Shown here: positions 35,483-47,834 of the stretch, piece by piece
Layout: each line of letters starts with the position of its first letter
Position numbering within the stretch: the stretch's first letter is position 1
Assembly (NCBI GenBank): GCA_022385805.1
Contig: MU277752.1
Coordinates: forward strand, 45,595 to 109,594
DNA from: Pilatotrama ljubarskyi
Taxonomy: Eukaryota > Basidiomycota > Agaricomycetes > Polyporales > Polyporaceae
Reading direction: 5' to 3'
DNA length: 64,000 nt
The notes under the pieces: generated by a model
What the model saw: only the letters and a program-made list of their open reading frames with translations
What the model was told of the DNA's origin: nothing
The model's database searches: none
Translations under genes and position numbers: made by a program

Positions 35483-38264
35483 GGTGGGCAGGGGGCGGTG
35501 GGTGGTGTGCTGCGATCCGTAGCCGCGTCCCAGTTTATGTAGTACTCCGCCGTATGATGTCCCGGCAGGGTCGGACACCATTAGACGCATCTTGCGGACT
35601 GGCTCGCCAAAGGTGTGCTCGAGCCAGCGTAGGCGCCACTATGCAGTCCATGTCTGAGTCGTAGACTCACAGCCAGGAACACCACAGCGCGATCGCAGCG
35701 GCAGCTTGAAACGCGACATTATTGTGCGTTTGCAATCGAGCCACCAGAACCGTACGCAGCTCGTACCAGATTTCGTCAAGGCGGTGTCGCGTCGGTGCGT
35801 GACTTAGCACGCGAAATGCCGCCCTACTCGTCATCAACTCTGTGCGCCATCATGCCCTACTACATGCGAACCACGCACCATCTCTGTGTTACAGAGGACC
35901 GATCGCGGTATGCCAGGCTCAAATCCCGCAGAAGACCTCCCCAAGCAAGGATCACTGGTACGCACCGTCTATTGAGCTCATCAGCATCTCCTGGTCCAGG
36001 CTACTACTACTCAACGAGGATAAGACGCCGTACAAGATGTCTAGTAGAGGCGTCTAGCAAGCCCGTGATGGATGCGGATGGCGGCACCAGGGAGGGCCGC
36101 CCGATGAACTGTGCATCCTTCAACACGCGCAGTTGAGAGACGGCACAGGCGCACAGTGGCGCGGTATGTCGGCTTGTCGAAGCCGTGCGAAGACCGCAGT
36201 GCACGTACTTCCGCGATATGTCAGATCTTGCGCCTTTGCGGGGCGATCATCTGCAACGGCTGCAGCAGGAGGCCCCTCCGAGGAGTCAAGGCCGTGACTA
36301 CGAGTAATGAGCCTTCAAGTCGAGGTATGTCGTCGCACTGACGCGCCCCAGATTATGCCTGTACGCGCTCCAGGTGCAATGTTGCCAATTCGACATTGCA
36401 CAGTATATCGGCGGTTGTTGTGAGCGCGGTCGGCAACGGTCGGTAGGGCTCGGGCGAGTCGCGACGGTGGTGGTGGTTTCGATCCAATGTTGCATGTCAC
36501 ACCCGATCACGGCCGTGGTCACAGTGGCCGCTCAGTTCCCCGACGGCAGTTCCAACGACGACCATGTGTGTTCGAGCTTTTCACCACAGTTCACCAACTG
36601 TATTCGCTTGGCATCCATCGACTGTAGAAATTAAAGGTGAGACTTAATAACTAACTTTCGCTCGCCCTCGAGTCACTGTCTCCCGTAAAGAAGCATCCAG
36701 ATCAGACGCACGGCGTGATCTGCAGAAGCGCATGTAGTAAATCCTATGGACGTCACGCTGATTTTGCAGGCGTTCGCGCTTTGGAATGCGAACCTCCGGT
36801 AAATACGGCACTGCGCAGTGCTAGCTGGCAGATCCGAGATCGTGAAGATGCTGCAAACAACGCTGGTCGACACGGACTCTGCTTTAGCTTCGGCGCCCGC
36901 CGTGTCACCCCGTACCGTTGACACTCCGGCTCCTGGCCTACATTACTGCTCTGCCTCTCCCATGCGATCCTCCAGACAGCCTCTTTTCCAGCGCCTTGCA
37001 CTCACAATCCAAAACCGCCGACGCTGGTTCGCAAGCCCCGCCGTCGCGCCTAAATCATCTGAGTGTCAGAATGGGGGCTGATCCTTGAGAGACGGCCGAT
37101 GTACCAGTTTGTGAGGTTGCTGAGCATGCCCAGCCACCGTAATCGATTACTCAATGAATCCACTGACATACCGGCTTCCTCAGAAACGTTCGACTCTGGC
37201 CCATCAACGAGTCCACACAGTATGGCCCCCGGATGTGGCGGAAACGCTGCATTCTATACACCCATATAGCTTACATCCGTCGTACGAGGATAGCAGTAAG
37301 TCCCTTCCACCGGTTTCCCCCACATCGGGCTAAGTCCATCAGACCCTGTTACCTCCGTAGGCGATTATCATATCCAGCACACTGGTGTTGCGCAGCCCGG
37401 CGACAAACCCTCTTTCAACGATCTCTGATCCTAACCTAGCAGGCCGATCGTCCAAATCGAGCGTGAAACGTTGATCATCCGCGGTGTATTGCACAGGAAC
37501 ATACGCTCTGTGCGTCTGTGACGGGAATATACCGCCCGGGAACTGCGCCATCGCGCTTGAGACTTAAGTTGAGGCGTTCGTTTTTTTCTCACCAGCATGT
37601 TGACGCTTTATACATGGGAGTTAGTAGTTCGAGAGCCATTCGACCTGCGGCAGGACAATCACTGAAGCAAATGTACAGCAGCAAGGTGAGCCAGCCCTAG
37701 TCGAAGCGTACCGAATCGAGGACTGAGAAGAGAAGGGGCCTTGCCCAGGCAACGCTAGATCACTCGTTCTCCTGCATTGTTTGGTCAAGAGGTTCGGTGT
37801 CACAAAAGCTCGCCGTACGCACAGCCGGACGGCCTCTGGTCTCTTGCGGCTCCCGTGGTCGCCTTGGCGGTCCGCCCTATGTCTGATATCGGGTCGGACG
37901 GCTCCTCGAATGTATGGCGACGAGCGCGTCGCGTCTCTGGGCTGTCAGCGTACCATGCGCTCACTCCGTCACGGTCCGGGCACGATCGGTGGATAAGTTA
38001 CCGCGGAGCGTTTCTTTGCAAACCCCGAGCCCTCAGCGCTACTTCGTGAGTTTGTCGGAGCGCAGTTGGCATATGCGCAGGTGAGCTGACAACTTGACCC
38101 GGCTCTCCTCTTCCACGTATGCCTCGATGTCCCAGAGACTTGACCCCCGCTAGACCTCTGGTTCATTGTAGCACCCTCAGGACGTCGCTCATGGGTCGGA
38201 TGGGAAAATGTCCTCGGCGCGTTTGCGCGCTTACTCGCTCACTAGGTAACTACGACCGGTCGCA
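35483..38264. other. Gene-poor stretch, no gene recognised
   Basis: About 2.8 kb without a convincing gene. The only frame with some protein-like composition is on the minus strand at 37339-37551 (MAQFPGGIFPSQTHRAYVPV, then TADDQRFTLDLDD). It is too short and isolated to call. No terminal repeats or transposase remnants were recognised. Confidence 0.35.
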
Positions 38265-38975
38265 TCATAGAGGCCCCAAATAATACTTGTGAGTTATGCA
38301 CAGGATGTCGCATTCCGAACAAGACAACGAGCACTCACTAATTTCAACCAGATACACAGGCTCCCCGTCTCTACTTACATGGAATATTCGCAGGTCGAGG
38401 AGAGCTCCCGTTTCTGAGACGATGGCGCAGATCTTGGGAAGAACTCGCTCCAACTGCAGCCGCTTACCGTCAAACGGGGTACTTTCCTCCTCCACCCCCG
38501 CCTGTGGCGTGTCCCAGTCCTTGAGCGCCATTCCCGAATGCGTCAATGCCTCGCGGGGGCATGGAGCTATGGCGGTAGGGGCGCTTCCTAGACATCCACT
38601 TTGCGTGGACCCGTTTAGCCCGTGGCTGGGTCGGAGCTTGTACTCCCGCTCAACGGCGATCGCGCGGATGCATTGAAGGCTGGGACGCCTCCGTTCGAAG
38701 GCGCGATGCTTGGGAAGAAGGGATACCCAAAGTATGTCATCTGCCGCCAGTACTTCATTGTGCCGATGTTGTATCAAGCGTCACTGGCATGCTCCCGGTT
38801 CCACGGCGGCGGGAATTTGATCCTGTGGTCCCGGATGCAATGAAGCGGATGTAAGTACGACGCCGGCCTGGCGTCACACATGATAAGCTCACGTATTGTA
38901 TGCATACGCCTGGGACGTGGCGCGAGTAGGTCAGTCCAACCAGTCCTGTCGTTTTTATAACTTTCTATGAGCATG
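38265..38975 (-). pseudogene. TIWD-family relic, copy B (C-terminal exon only)
   Basis: On the minus strand, the frame near 38930-38800 (MCDARPASYLHPLHCIRDHR followed by IKF) aligns with the start of the second exon of copy C (VRDAKPTSYFYPRHCIQDLW, IKF). The frame at 38690-38430 has RAIAVEREYKLRP, MALKDWDTPQAGVEEE and RLQLERVLPK. It corresponds to ARGIAVEQEYKLLP, VTVKDWDTPRAEVP and IERLRSDRLLPK. The central FWVPVP core is scrambled, there are frame changes, and no counterpart of exon 1 is found upstream. It is a decayed duplicate. Confidence 0.7.
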
Positions 38976-39699
38976 AGCTGATCGAGTTCGCTTCAGACTG
39001 TGGTACATTGCACCATGAGTACGATATCGACCTACTGTAACCCGCCCGAAACCCCAGGTCTCAGGAGCCAGGAGCGACCGCTCCTACGCTGGAGCGCGGG
39101 CGTTGTGTTCTGCGTCACTTGGCTGCGCTTACGCTTCTGCAGGTCCCTCACAAATCATGTGAAGACTAGTCAAGCAGCTCCCTCGCCACAGTCGAGCTCT
39201 ACGTTGCTGCGGAGTCTACTCTCCTTTCCGTGCGATTGAAATGGCGGCGCGCTGTCCTTCACGGCCAACTGCCTCACTCACGTCTAAGCAACCTGCAAGC
39301 ATTTTGTGCTGCTCATATCGCCCCAGTAGTGGTCATATTGAACACGTCGATATCTGGAGTGCCACGAGGAGTCGGGGGACTTCGGCTCCGCTACTTTCGA
39401 ACAACCCCGGGCAGCAGTGCGCCCATGTGGCTGTGTGTCTCCTGATCTCCGATCTCGCCGGCCGCGAATGTTTCAGAAACAGCCAGGAAACTGCTTTTGT
39501 CTTTTCTGCTCCGAGTGTTGCTACTCGACAGAGGGCTCTTTCGTGGTCGTGGTCGTGCCAGTCGTTGTGTAGAGCGCAGCGTTCGCTTCTACGAGCATCC
39601 TCGAAGTAGGCATTCATGCTCATCCTCCATCCATGTACTAACCGACTCGGACATTACTTACCAGAACAACTTGAAACACGCTTACTCTGGAGCTGTCCT
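38976..39699. other. 5' flank of HET gene 1, no gene recognised
   Basis: Short frames only. No clear TATA box was found immediately before the HET start. Confidence 0.4.
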
Positions 39700-41972
39700 A
39701 TGCGCCTCATCGATACCAACACAGGTGACTTTGTGGAGATCACCCACCCTGACAAGGTCGTCTATGCTATCCTGTCGCACACATGGTCACCGGAGGGCGA
39801 GCAGTCGTATCAGGAGATCCTTGAGCTTAGGAGGACCTTATGTGCACCACCCTTCCCGTCGCTCCAGGTACCCGGTGGCGGCAATAAACACCGTCCGGCA
39901 CTCTTTCATGGCTTCTCCGACCACCCAGAGACGCAGGGTGAATCCCTCCGGGCCCCGTTCCATAGCGGACCGACATCACGTATGTCCTACTGTGTTCAGT
40001 ATTGTATCACGACTTTCCGACCGAGCTCACGCGCCATTCGGCAGTCCTACATCACCCGCAATTATCCTTGAAGGTCAAAGGCGTGTGTAAGATCGCGCGA
40101 CGGCACGGTTACCGATACGTGTGGATTGATTCCGCATGCATCGACAAGACCAGCAGCGCGGAACTCTCTGAGGCGATCAACTCCATGTACGAGTGGTATA
40201 GGCTCGCAGACGTATGCTACGTCTACCTCTCCGATGTATCTGGCAAAGACGATCCGGCCGGGATCAACTCCGAGTTCAGGCTGAGCCGGTGGCATTCGAG
40301 AGGATGGACGCTGCAGGAACTCATAGCGCCCAAGCACGTCCTCTTTCTTACGTCTTCCTGGTCGGTGCTCGGGTCGAAGATTGTGCTTGCAGAGACCTTG
40401 GAGGAGATTACTGGTATCGATGCACCGGTCCTCAAGCATTTCTATCTCCTGGAATCGATCTGTGTCGCCCGGCGCATGAGGTGGGCCTCGAGACGGAACA
40501 CTACGCGGGTGGAGGACGAAGCGTACTGCCTGCTGGGTATCTTTGGCATCCACATGCCTCCAATCTACGGCGAAGGACGAAGAGCGTTCATTCGCCTTCA
40601 ACAAGAGATACTCAAGAGAATACCTGACCAGACGCTCTTCGCATGGGGCAGGAGGCGGCAATTGGACGAGTCGTTGAACGGCCTGCGAGTGCGCTCTAGC
40701 GACGGCTCCTCTCCTGCGGACTCATGGAGCGACCCTTCTGGACTACTGGCCGCGTCGCCTAGAGCCTTTATGGACTGCACCGACGTACTTCCCATCCCTA
40801 CCTCAGACTTCGCGGATCGGCTTGGATACCGCCCCAACGATCCTCGGCTCCCTCTCCCGGATTACTCCTTCACTGCCCATGGCGTCTGCGGGCAGTTCCC
40901 TTGCATCGAGCTCCGTTCCGCGCTCCCGGAGCTACGAGACGTCCTCCTTCGGGACAGTAATCCTACCGAGATATGCGGCTGCGAAGGTCGGTCCTTTGCC
41001 TTCGTTCATTCTCTCGTGATCCTCCGCTGTCAGACGTTCACCGGCGACACCTACGCTCTTCCACTGCGAGGAGTTCCCGAAGGCAGCGTAGGGATTCATA
41101 AGCCGTCCTGTCCGAGCCATACGGATGGAGTGCGCCTCATCAGCATCGGCCCAAGAGCTCTGCGTTCATTCCGGCCGCATATCTCCGTCCAGAGGGATCT
41201 GACCATTCGTCAAGGGGGCGTCGTATCAATATTAAAGACGGGCGCAGGCACGGCTTCTGAATCCCTAGTCCGGCGTGTTACTGTGGAGAAATGGTGCGCA
41301 GAGTCGCTGCGGGGGCGCGGCTTCGTGCTGCACCGGCTCCAGGTCGAGAGGAGCGGGAGGGTGGAACAGCTAAGCTATCCTGTCACTCTCAAATTCTCTA
41401 CCACCCTCTCGCACGCGTCGCTCTCTCCCGCGGAGCCCTGTCAACAAATCTATATCTCTGGAGTGATACGGAACGCCGCGCACGACGCGTGCATCGAAGT
41501 CAAGCATATCGTTGGCCGTTGCGAGATCGCGCAAGCCTGCTTCACGCTTCCTCGCTGGCTTCATACCGAGGCGCCTGGAGAGAGCGATGAACGGCGGTAC
41601 TTGAACCCAACCGCAGACCTCCCGACAAGCCACTCCTGCAGGGGCAAGCTCCACGATCGTCTCGAACTCCCGCTGTGGGCGAACGGTAGACGGGGAGACC
41701 ACTCGGTCACCGTCTCCCTTGACGGTCCGAACGGCTTCTACGCCGAGTTCGACCTCCTCGCCGACGTCCAGGCGGAGCTGCACGGGGACCAAGCTGCTCC
41801 GGGCGGCCGGCGCACGCCCTTGGGCGACGTTCGAGTGCGCACTCTGTCTGTGACTTCGAGCCGACGTACGGGATCTGAGCGTATGGCGGAAGGCGCACAG
41901 GGAGAGTTCCGCTACATCTCTCTGGCGATCGAGCTGTCGACCCCGCATCCCAGGATCGTAGGGGGCGCATGA
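39700..41972 (+). CDS. HET-domain protein 1
   Basis: Heterokaryon-incompatibility (HET) domain protein. The start MRLIDTNTGDF matches the other two copies. Exon 1 (39700-39979) carries YAILSHTWSPEGEQSYQ. A 65-base intron (39980-40044, GTATGT...GGCAG) restores the frame into the main exon, giving about 735 residues. The HET core continues with CKIARRHGYRYVWIDSACID, KTSSAELSEAINSMYEWY, SRWHSRGWTLQELIAPKH, TTRVEDEAYCLLGIFGIHM and IYGEGRRAFIRLQQEILK. The remaining C-terminal half of about 400 residues is beta-rich, has no NACHT or WD repeats that I can see, and ends LAIELSTPHPRIVGGA. HET domains trigger cell death in ascomycete non-self recognition and have a TIR-like fold, but the role in basidiomycetes is unproven. 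It is convergent with TIWD copy C. Intact. Confidence 0.85.
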
Positions 41973-42401
41973 TGAGCGGAGGTGCGTAGATGACAACGGG
42001 ATAGTCTGCATACATGTTTGATTATGCTGACACGCTCGTGGAGATCTGGCATGGGAGGGCGCGGGATGCGAATGTAACGGAGTTTTCTATCGATTGTTTA
42101 CTGGTCTGCGCGCAGCGTCCGTTTCACGACTTTCAAGCATCCTGAGATAGGTAATACTCCTGTCGCTCAGGCTCTCCTCTGATATCGCTGTACTCCCATG
42201 CCCTCGGCATATCTTGACGGCATCCCTTAGGTCTGCTGCAGCCCGCAATTCTGTCTGTGTTGTTCACAAACCTCGTCCGAGCGCTGGGACTCAGGGCGCG
42301 GGAAGTTCATGCAACAACACGATCTTCCAGTACGAGGACCTGATACAGCCGAACAAACTACCTACCTACACGGATGAAGTCGCATACTGCTCTCAATCGC
42401 A
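41973..42401. other. Convergent 3' flanks of HET1 and TIWD-C
   Basis: A gap of 429 bases between converging genes. No additional coding sequence is supported. Confidence 0.5.
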
Positions 42402-44493
42402 TTACCTACACGACCGCGCGTCGGACTTGGGCAAAAGCCGATCCGACCTCAGGCGCTCGATCCCGACCGCGGTGCACCCAGCGGGCACCTCGGCGCGCGG
42501 CGTGTCCCAGTCCTTGACGGTGACGCGCGCGCGGCACACGAACGTCCGGTGCTCCGCGCGCGCGAAGAGGTGCAGCGGGACGGGCACCCAGAAGCGCACC
42601 ACCCACGTGCACGGTCCGTCCGGGTCACCGGGGAGGAGCTTGTACTCCTGCTCGACGGCGATCCCGCGCGCGGCGTCGAGCACGGGGATGCCCGACTTGG
42701 AGGGCACGCTGCTCACGGAGAAGCGGTGACCCGAGTACGTCGTCTCCCACTCGTACTTGGACGGCGATGATTGGGAAGGGGATTGCGCGGGCGGAGGGTC
42801 GAAGGTGACGGGGCATTCGCCCGGCTCTGCGGCGGTGTGGAACTTGATCCAGAGGTCTTGAATGCAGTGGCGCGGGTAGAAATAAGACGTGGGCTTGGCG
42901 TCGCGCACTTGGAGGGTGCCGGACCACGCATAGATGTCGCTGTAGGCGTTCCAGCCAGTGAGTCGCACTGCTATTGACGAGCGATGAGAATTGAGTAGAC
43001 ACGTACGTGTTCTTTCCGTCCCAGATAGTCGTGTGTCGCGCGTCGGGCGCGATGTCGACCTTGAACCGCCTGAATACTCCCGAGCGGCCACTGCCAGGCT
43101 GGAGGGCCAATCGCTGCTTCTGCGCGGCCTTGCTGCGCTCGCGCTCCTCCTGGTCCCGCGCGATCTCCATTAACACCTCGTCCAACAGCTCCGTCGTCAT
43201 CGTCCTGTTCTCCTTGGTAGAAGGATCCACTTTCGTCGCCGTCTTGATCTTGCCCTTCCCCTTGGACGATGACGGTATCTTGAAGGGCTCCTGCTTCAGC
43301 GCGGCCTCGGGCGTCGGCGGGGCCTGCCGCGAGAGCAAAGCGCGGAATTGCGCGTGGTCGCGCGCGTCCGTGTCGCCGTTCGCTTGGGCGACAGGTTCCG
43401 TAGACTCGGGATTCAGGCTGTTGCTCAGCTTGGGCGGGACCGGCACCGGTCTGCGCCCGCGCGTGGAGTTGGGAGGGATGAACACAGTCGGGTCTGACTT
43501 GCGCCTCGGGCCTGTGAGGCTGCCACGCGCCCTGGCGGTGGCTGATTTCGCGGTACTGCTGGAAGCGGGGCGCGTCTCGAGCGCGTCGATCTGCATCGCG
43601 AGGTCTGTCAAGTGTTCCGAGGCGTCGGTGATGTTGCGCAGGGTGCGCGACCGCTTGAGGCTCATCGCCGACTCGTGTGGGAGCTTGTCTGCGAACGTCA
43701 CCGTCTTCTTCTGCGGCAGGCGAACGGGAACTTCTTCTGAGCCGTCGTTCGCGCTGGTGCGGGTGGCGTCGCGAGGAGGGTGCGTGGACGCCGTCGGGAA
43801 CGGGAGAAGGCTTATATTCTGCGCTGTCTGCCTTTTGTCCGCTGCGTGCGCAGACGAGGTGTATGTGGGCGAGGCCGGCACGGAGCCCGCGCGATTGTGC
43901 TGGGCCTTGGCTTTCGGCGCCGCTTTGGCTCGCGTGTGGCTAAAGGCAGCAGACAAAGGGCCTCTCTTCGCCGCGGGCGCAGCAGAGGTAGCGACACGCG
44001 CTGACGGCGGCTTCTTCATCGCGCTCTTGAGCGGGGCTCGCGTCGCGCTGGGGTGGCTAGGAAGCGGGGGTCGCGCGTCGTGGCTGAAGGTGCCGGAGTC
44101 GAGGCGCGGACGTGATGTGGCGCGTCGGGCTTGCGTGTCCTGAGCGTGGTCTCCGCTGGTCTCGTCTGCGTCGATCGAGGCCTCTCTGCGGTCACGTTTC
44201 CTCTGGATAGGTTGTGCGTGAATAAGCGTCGGTGACTGGGACGCCGAGATGCGCCGCTCCAGAGGGTGCGGATGGGAGATGACGGGTCGCTGAGGAGGTG
44301 CGAGGGATTTGGGTTTGGAGGCGAACAGGCCGAAGAGCTTGTTGCTGAAGGACGTGCGGCGCGTGCGGATGCGGAAGGTCTCTGAGCCCTGGGCGGACTC
44401 GCCTGCGCAGAGCGCGGAGGACATGACGGACGAGCAGTCTGATGCTCGGAGGGAGGTCACGGTGGGTGATGAGGCTGGCGCAGCGTTGCCCAC
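42402..44493 (-). CDS. TIWD-family hypothetical protein, copy C (long form)
   Basis: Two exons on the minus strand. Exon 1 starts MGNAAPASSPTV at 44493. It encodes a long, basic, Ser/Pro/Arg-rich and probably disordered N-terminal region (with KLFGLFASKPKS and VTFADKLPHESAM) before the shared block LTDLAMQIDALE, QAPPTPEAALKQEPFKIPSS and FKVDIAPDARHTTIWD. The donor GTACGT follows codons for KNT. An acceptor CCTACAG restores DIYAWSGTLQVRDAKPTSYF. The C-terminal domain includes CIQDLWIKF, ARGIAVEQEYKLLP, TWVVRFWVPVPLHLF, FVCRARVTVKDWDTP and VGIERLRSDRLLPK, then stops at 42402. It is about 300 residues longer than copy A at its N-terminus. The C-terminal domain is beta-rich, perhaps a C2-like or immunoglobulin-like sandwich (speculative). 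Function unknown. It lies between HET1 and HET2. Confidence 0.75.
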
Positions 44494-45635
44494 TGGTAGA
44501 GTGACCGGATTATATGATTGCGTGTGCGAATGTCAAGATCAAAGCGTAGCGAAGACGAGACGAGTGCACGGCCTGAGGCAATCGCGGCCGTGCGATGAAC
44601 GCGGGTTGTCGCAAGTATAGGGCTTTTATGAGTTTGCAGCTATCGTTGTGTGACTGATGTGGATGTGCAGTGTGGCTAGTGTTTCGTAGGACAAAGACCT
44701 AGGACCGGGCGTCGGGGCGATGCCCGAGAGGGCGAACAAGGACGGGTGACGGCGCTGCCCAGATGGCGAACAAAAGGCGGGCCTGCCTGCATGGCGATAC
44801 CGGGGTGTGTTCTCTGGCCGCAGCCGTCCTCCAAGTACTAGTGTTTCCAGTGCTCCGATTAATGCGACGAATGCGACTCGGACGCTGTGCCCAAGCGCGG
44901 TCACGTGGTATCCGTCTCTCAGCTCCTTCAGCTCGTTTGCTGGCTTTTGATTTGCTCGTCTCAGAATGACACGTGGATTCTGCTGGACTCGACACAAAGG
45001 CCCTGGTTCACGACTGTGGCTGGCGCGGCTCCTTCTGCTGCAAGGAACCGAACCGCGTCCTCTACAGTCCGGATTACAGGGTTACATACCAACTTCGCCC
45101 GATACTCCATGAGTGCGTACGCGACAACAGCATATCGGCCCTATTTGACACAGTTTAGCGCTATCCTATACCTATGGCAGACTCTGCCGGATACGTGTAC
45201 ATGAGTATTCTCATGATTTGGCTGCACGCACTCAACGTCGCACCGGGTGGCGCTTGCCGGGCTTCTCGGCCGCGAATTATCACCGCGCCCCTCGAGGCCT
45301 CGCTCGTGCTCGCGCACGCTGAAGCCTGTAAGCAGGCTGTAGGCGGTCAACAGCTTAGTCATTGATCGCCATGCTTTTCCAGCCCTCAGTCCAGCACAAC
45401 CCGTTGCAGCGCTGATTTCCTCGACAGACGAAGGCAGTCAACGCGCGCGACATCGTATTTCTCTCCCTCCGCCAAGTGTACTTAAACTATTTCTGACTCT
45501 CGCAGCTCCCTTTGCTGGTTGGTAAAAACTCCTGTGCGTTGGCCTAGCTTTGACGGACTTACATCCCACCTGCAGGCTGATTTCTCGGATCGAAACATCA
45601 CGCATCGCGGATCCCAGTCGCACTTCGATAGCTCC
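44494..45635. other. Divergent promoter region between TIWD-C and HET2
   Basis: About 1.1 kb with no credible gene. It should carry the promoters of both flanking genes. I see no strong TATA box close to either start. Confidence 0.45.
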
Positions 45636-47834
45636 ATGCGACTTTTGGACACGCTCACGGGACTTTTCGTCGACGTTGTCAAGCCTGAAACTATACGCTA
45701 CGCCATCCTGTCGCACACGTGGTCTTCTGCCGGCGAACAGTCATACCAAGATCTCTTGAAACTCCAGCAGAGGGCTAAAGAGTCTCTGACAGGGGAGCAT
45801 GTCGCCCAAAGCCGTCCTTCGCAGCTGAACCCCGTCACCACGACGGCCTCTAACACCTCTCACGAGAGCACACCGGACTCTGCCTCTATCAACTGCTCGA
45901 CCTCGCCGCCTCCGGCGTTCCTTGTTCCATCTATCTTTGCCGATCCTGATCTGAGCCCGAAGGTCAACGGTTTCTGCGACATCGCACGCCGACATGGCTA
46001 CCGCCTAGTCTGGATGGACTCGTGCTGCATCGACAAGACGAGCAGCTCGGAGCTCTCCGAAGCGATCAACTCGATGTACGAGTGGTACAGATTGGCGCAC
46101 GTATGCTACGTGTATCTCGCGGACGTGGCCGACGAGGACGATGCACACGCCATTCGCAGGAGCAGGTGGGTGAAGCGTGGATGGACGCTCCAAGAGCTCG
46201 TCGCGCCGAGGGATGTTCTCATCCTCACGTCGTCATGGTCCGTCCTGGGGTCGAAGGCGGCCCTCGTGGACATCTTGGAGGCGTCGACGGGTGTAGACGC
46301 AGCCATCCTCACCCATTCCGCGAGCTTGAAATGGGTTAGCGTGGGGAGGAGGTTGTGGTGGGCATCGGGGAGAGAGACGACGCGGGTGGAGGACGAGGCT
46401 TATTCCCTCATGGGCATCTTCGGCATCCACATGCCCACCATTTACGGCTAGGGGCGCCGCGCCTTCACCCGTCTGCAGCAGGAGATATTCAAGACTATCC
46501 CAGATCAGACCCTCTTCGTCTGGGGGAACCGTCGATTGCTGGATGAGACGTTACGCTCGTGCCAGCCCATCGAGCCAAGCCCAGAGCCTGAGAATGTGGA
46601 ATGGGACCGTCACGGCCTCCTTGCGGTGTCTCCGACCGCGTTCGCGGGTTCCGCGGATTCGTTCCCGATTACAGAGGAGGACTTTGCGCGGCGCCTGGGA
46701 GGCTTGCCCGTGGCGGGAGAGCTGGCGCTGCCTGACTACTCCTTCACCGCGCAGGGCATCCGCGCGCAATGGCCCTGTATCGCACTCCGGGCGATCCCTC
46801 CGAATCCGCTCTCTCTCGCTCTATTCGACACCGGGCCCGTGACGAGTCGGATGGAGGGCGTGTCGTGCACCTGCGTGGCCTCTCAGGTCACTGTGAACTT
46901 CATCGTCCTGCTGCAGCGCTGTCAGAACAAGGACGGTCTCATGTACGCTCTACCACTCTCTCGAGCGTCGGACGCCGCAGCCAGCGGGCTCGCTGTCGGA
47001 ACGCACCAGGCGTCGTGCCCGCTCGACCGAGCAGGGAGCTGCCGTAACATCTATTTCTCTCAGAACGCCCTTGACAGGATGCGGCCACATATCGCCTTGG
47101 GCAAGGAGTTATTCATTCGACAGGGCCTCTCTCGGACACTCGCGCCCTCGGCCGGTCTCTCCGAGATCCACATGCCCCCGGTGCTCTTCACGGTCATCGA
47201 ACCGTGGTGCTTCGACTCGGTCCGCACCCGCAACTACACCTTCTCCCGGGTTCGACATTGGGCGTCCAGTGCCTGCATCGTGAACATCCCGATCGAGGTC
47301 CTGATGACCACGAGCCTCGTCTTCGACTCCTCGCGCTTGGGCCCGAGCCACCCGTGGGCAAACGAAGACCCCTGGGGGGAGCGCCTCCTCATCGCGGTGC
47401 AGGTGACGAACGCGCCGGCGTGGGCGCGGCGACGACGACCCGCGCACGCCGAGGTGTGCGTGCGGCACTTCTGCGAGGGCTGGAAACGCCCGGTCCCTCC
47501 CGCGGCCCTGCGCCCGGCCAAGGCTTACTCGTCGGAATTCACGCCGCGGGTCGACGGCGTCGAACGTACGAGCAGCGGGCCCCTTCCCCTGTCCGGGTTC
47601 AAAGTCGGGTTTGACTTCTTATACGCGCCTCAAGGGCCCGACGAGCCCTATGGGCTTGACGAGGCCGTTCGCACCCTGACGATCGTCGCTCGCCCGATGT
47701 ACTACGAGCCTCGGCATTTACCTCGTCTTCCGTACGTCGCGGCGGGAGCCCTGCCTCCGGCGAGGTATGCTGCTTTGGCTTTGACCGTGGAGCTCTCTGT
47801 GCCTCGTCCGCGCTGGCGTCGGAGTGTGAAGTGA
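45636..47834 (+). pseudogene. HET-domain protein 2, interrupted by one in-frame nonsense codon
   Basis: It starts MRLLDTLTGLFVDVV and reads YAILSHTWSSAGEQSYQ, CDIARRHGYRLVWMDSCCID, KTSSSELSEAINSMYEWY, RWVKRGWTLQELVAPRD and TTRVEDEAYSLMGIFGIHM. At codon 272 (46449-46451) a TAG replaces the Glu of the conserved IYGEGRRAF motif of HET1 and HET3. The same frame then stays open for 1.4 kb through FTRLQQEIFKTIPDQTLFVW to a natural stop at 47832-47834, and the C-terminal half ends LTVELSVPRPRWRRSVK. Without the nonsense codon the protein would have 732 residues, like HET1. A truncated product of 271 residues would still contain most of the HET core. No other lesion was seen, so the inactivation looks recent or may be polymorphic. 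Confidence 0.85.
46449..46451 (+). other. Premature TAG stop in HET2
   Basis: TAG stands where the paralogues have a Glu codon, between codons for IYG and GRRAF. The reading frame is open on both sides. A single base change from GAG would explain it. Confidence 0.85.

Noticed and set aside
39980..40071. Frame change in HET1 read as a frameshift
   Set aside because: A 65-base GTATGT...GCAG intron explains it and restores the frame exactly, unlike the break in HET3.
43007..44143. Plus-strand frame of 378 residues opposite TIWD copy C
   Set aside because: The minus strand carries the paralogous motifs found in copies A and B. The plus frame is its antisense shadow.
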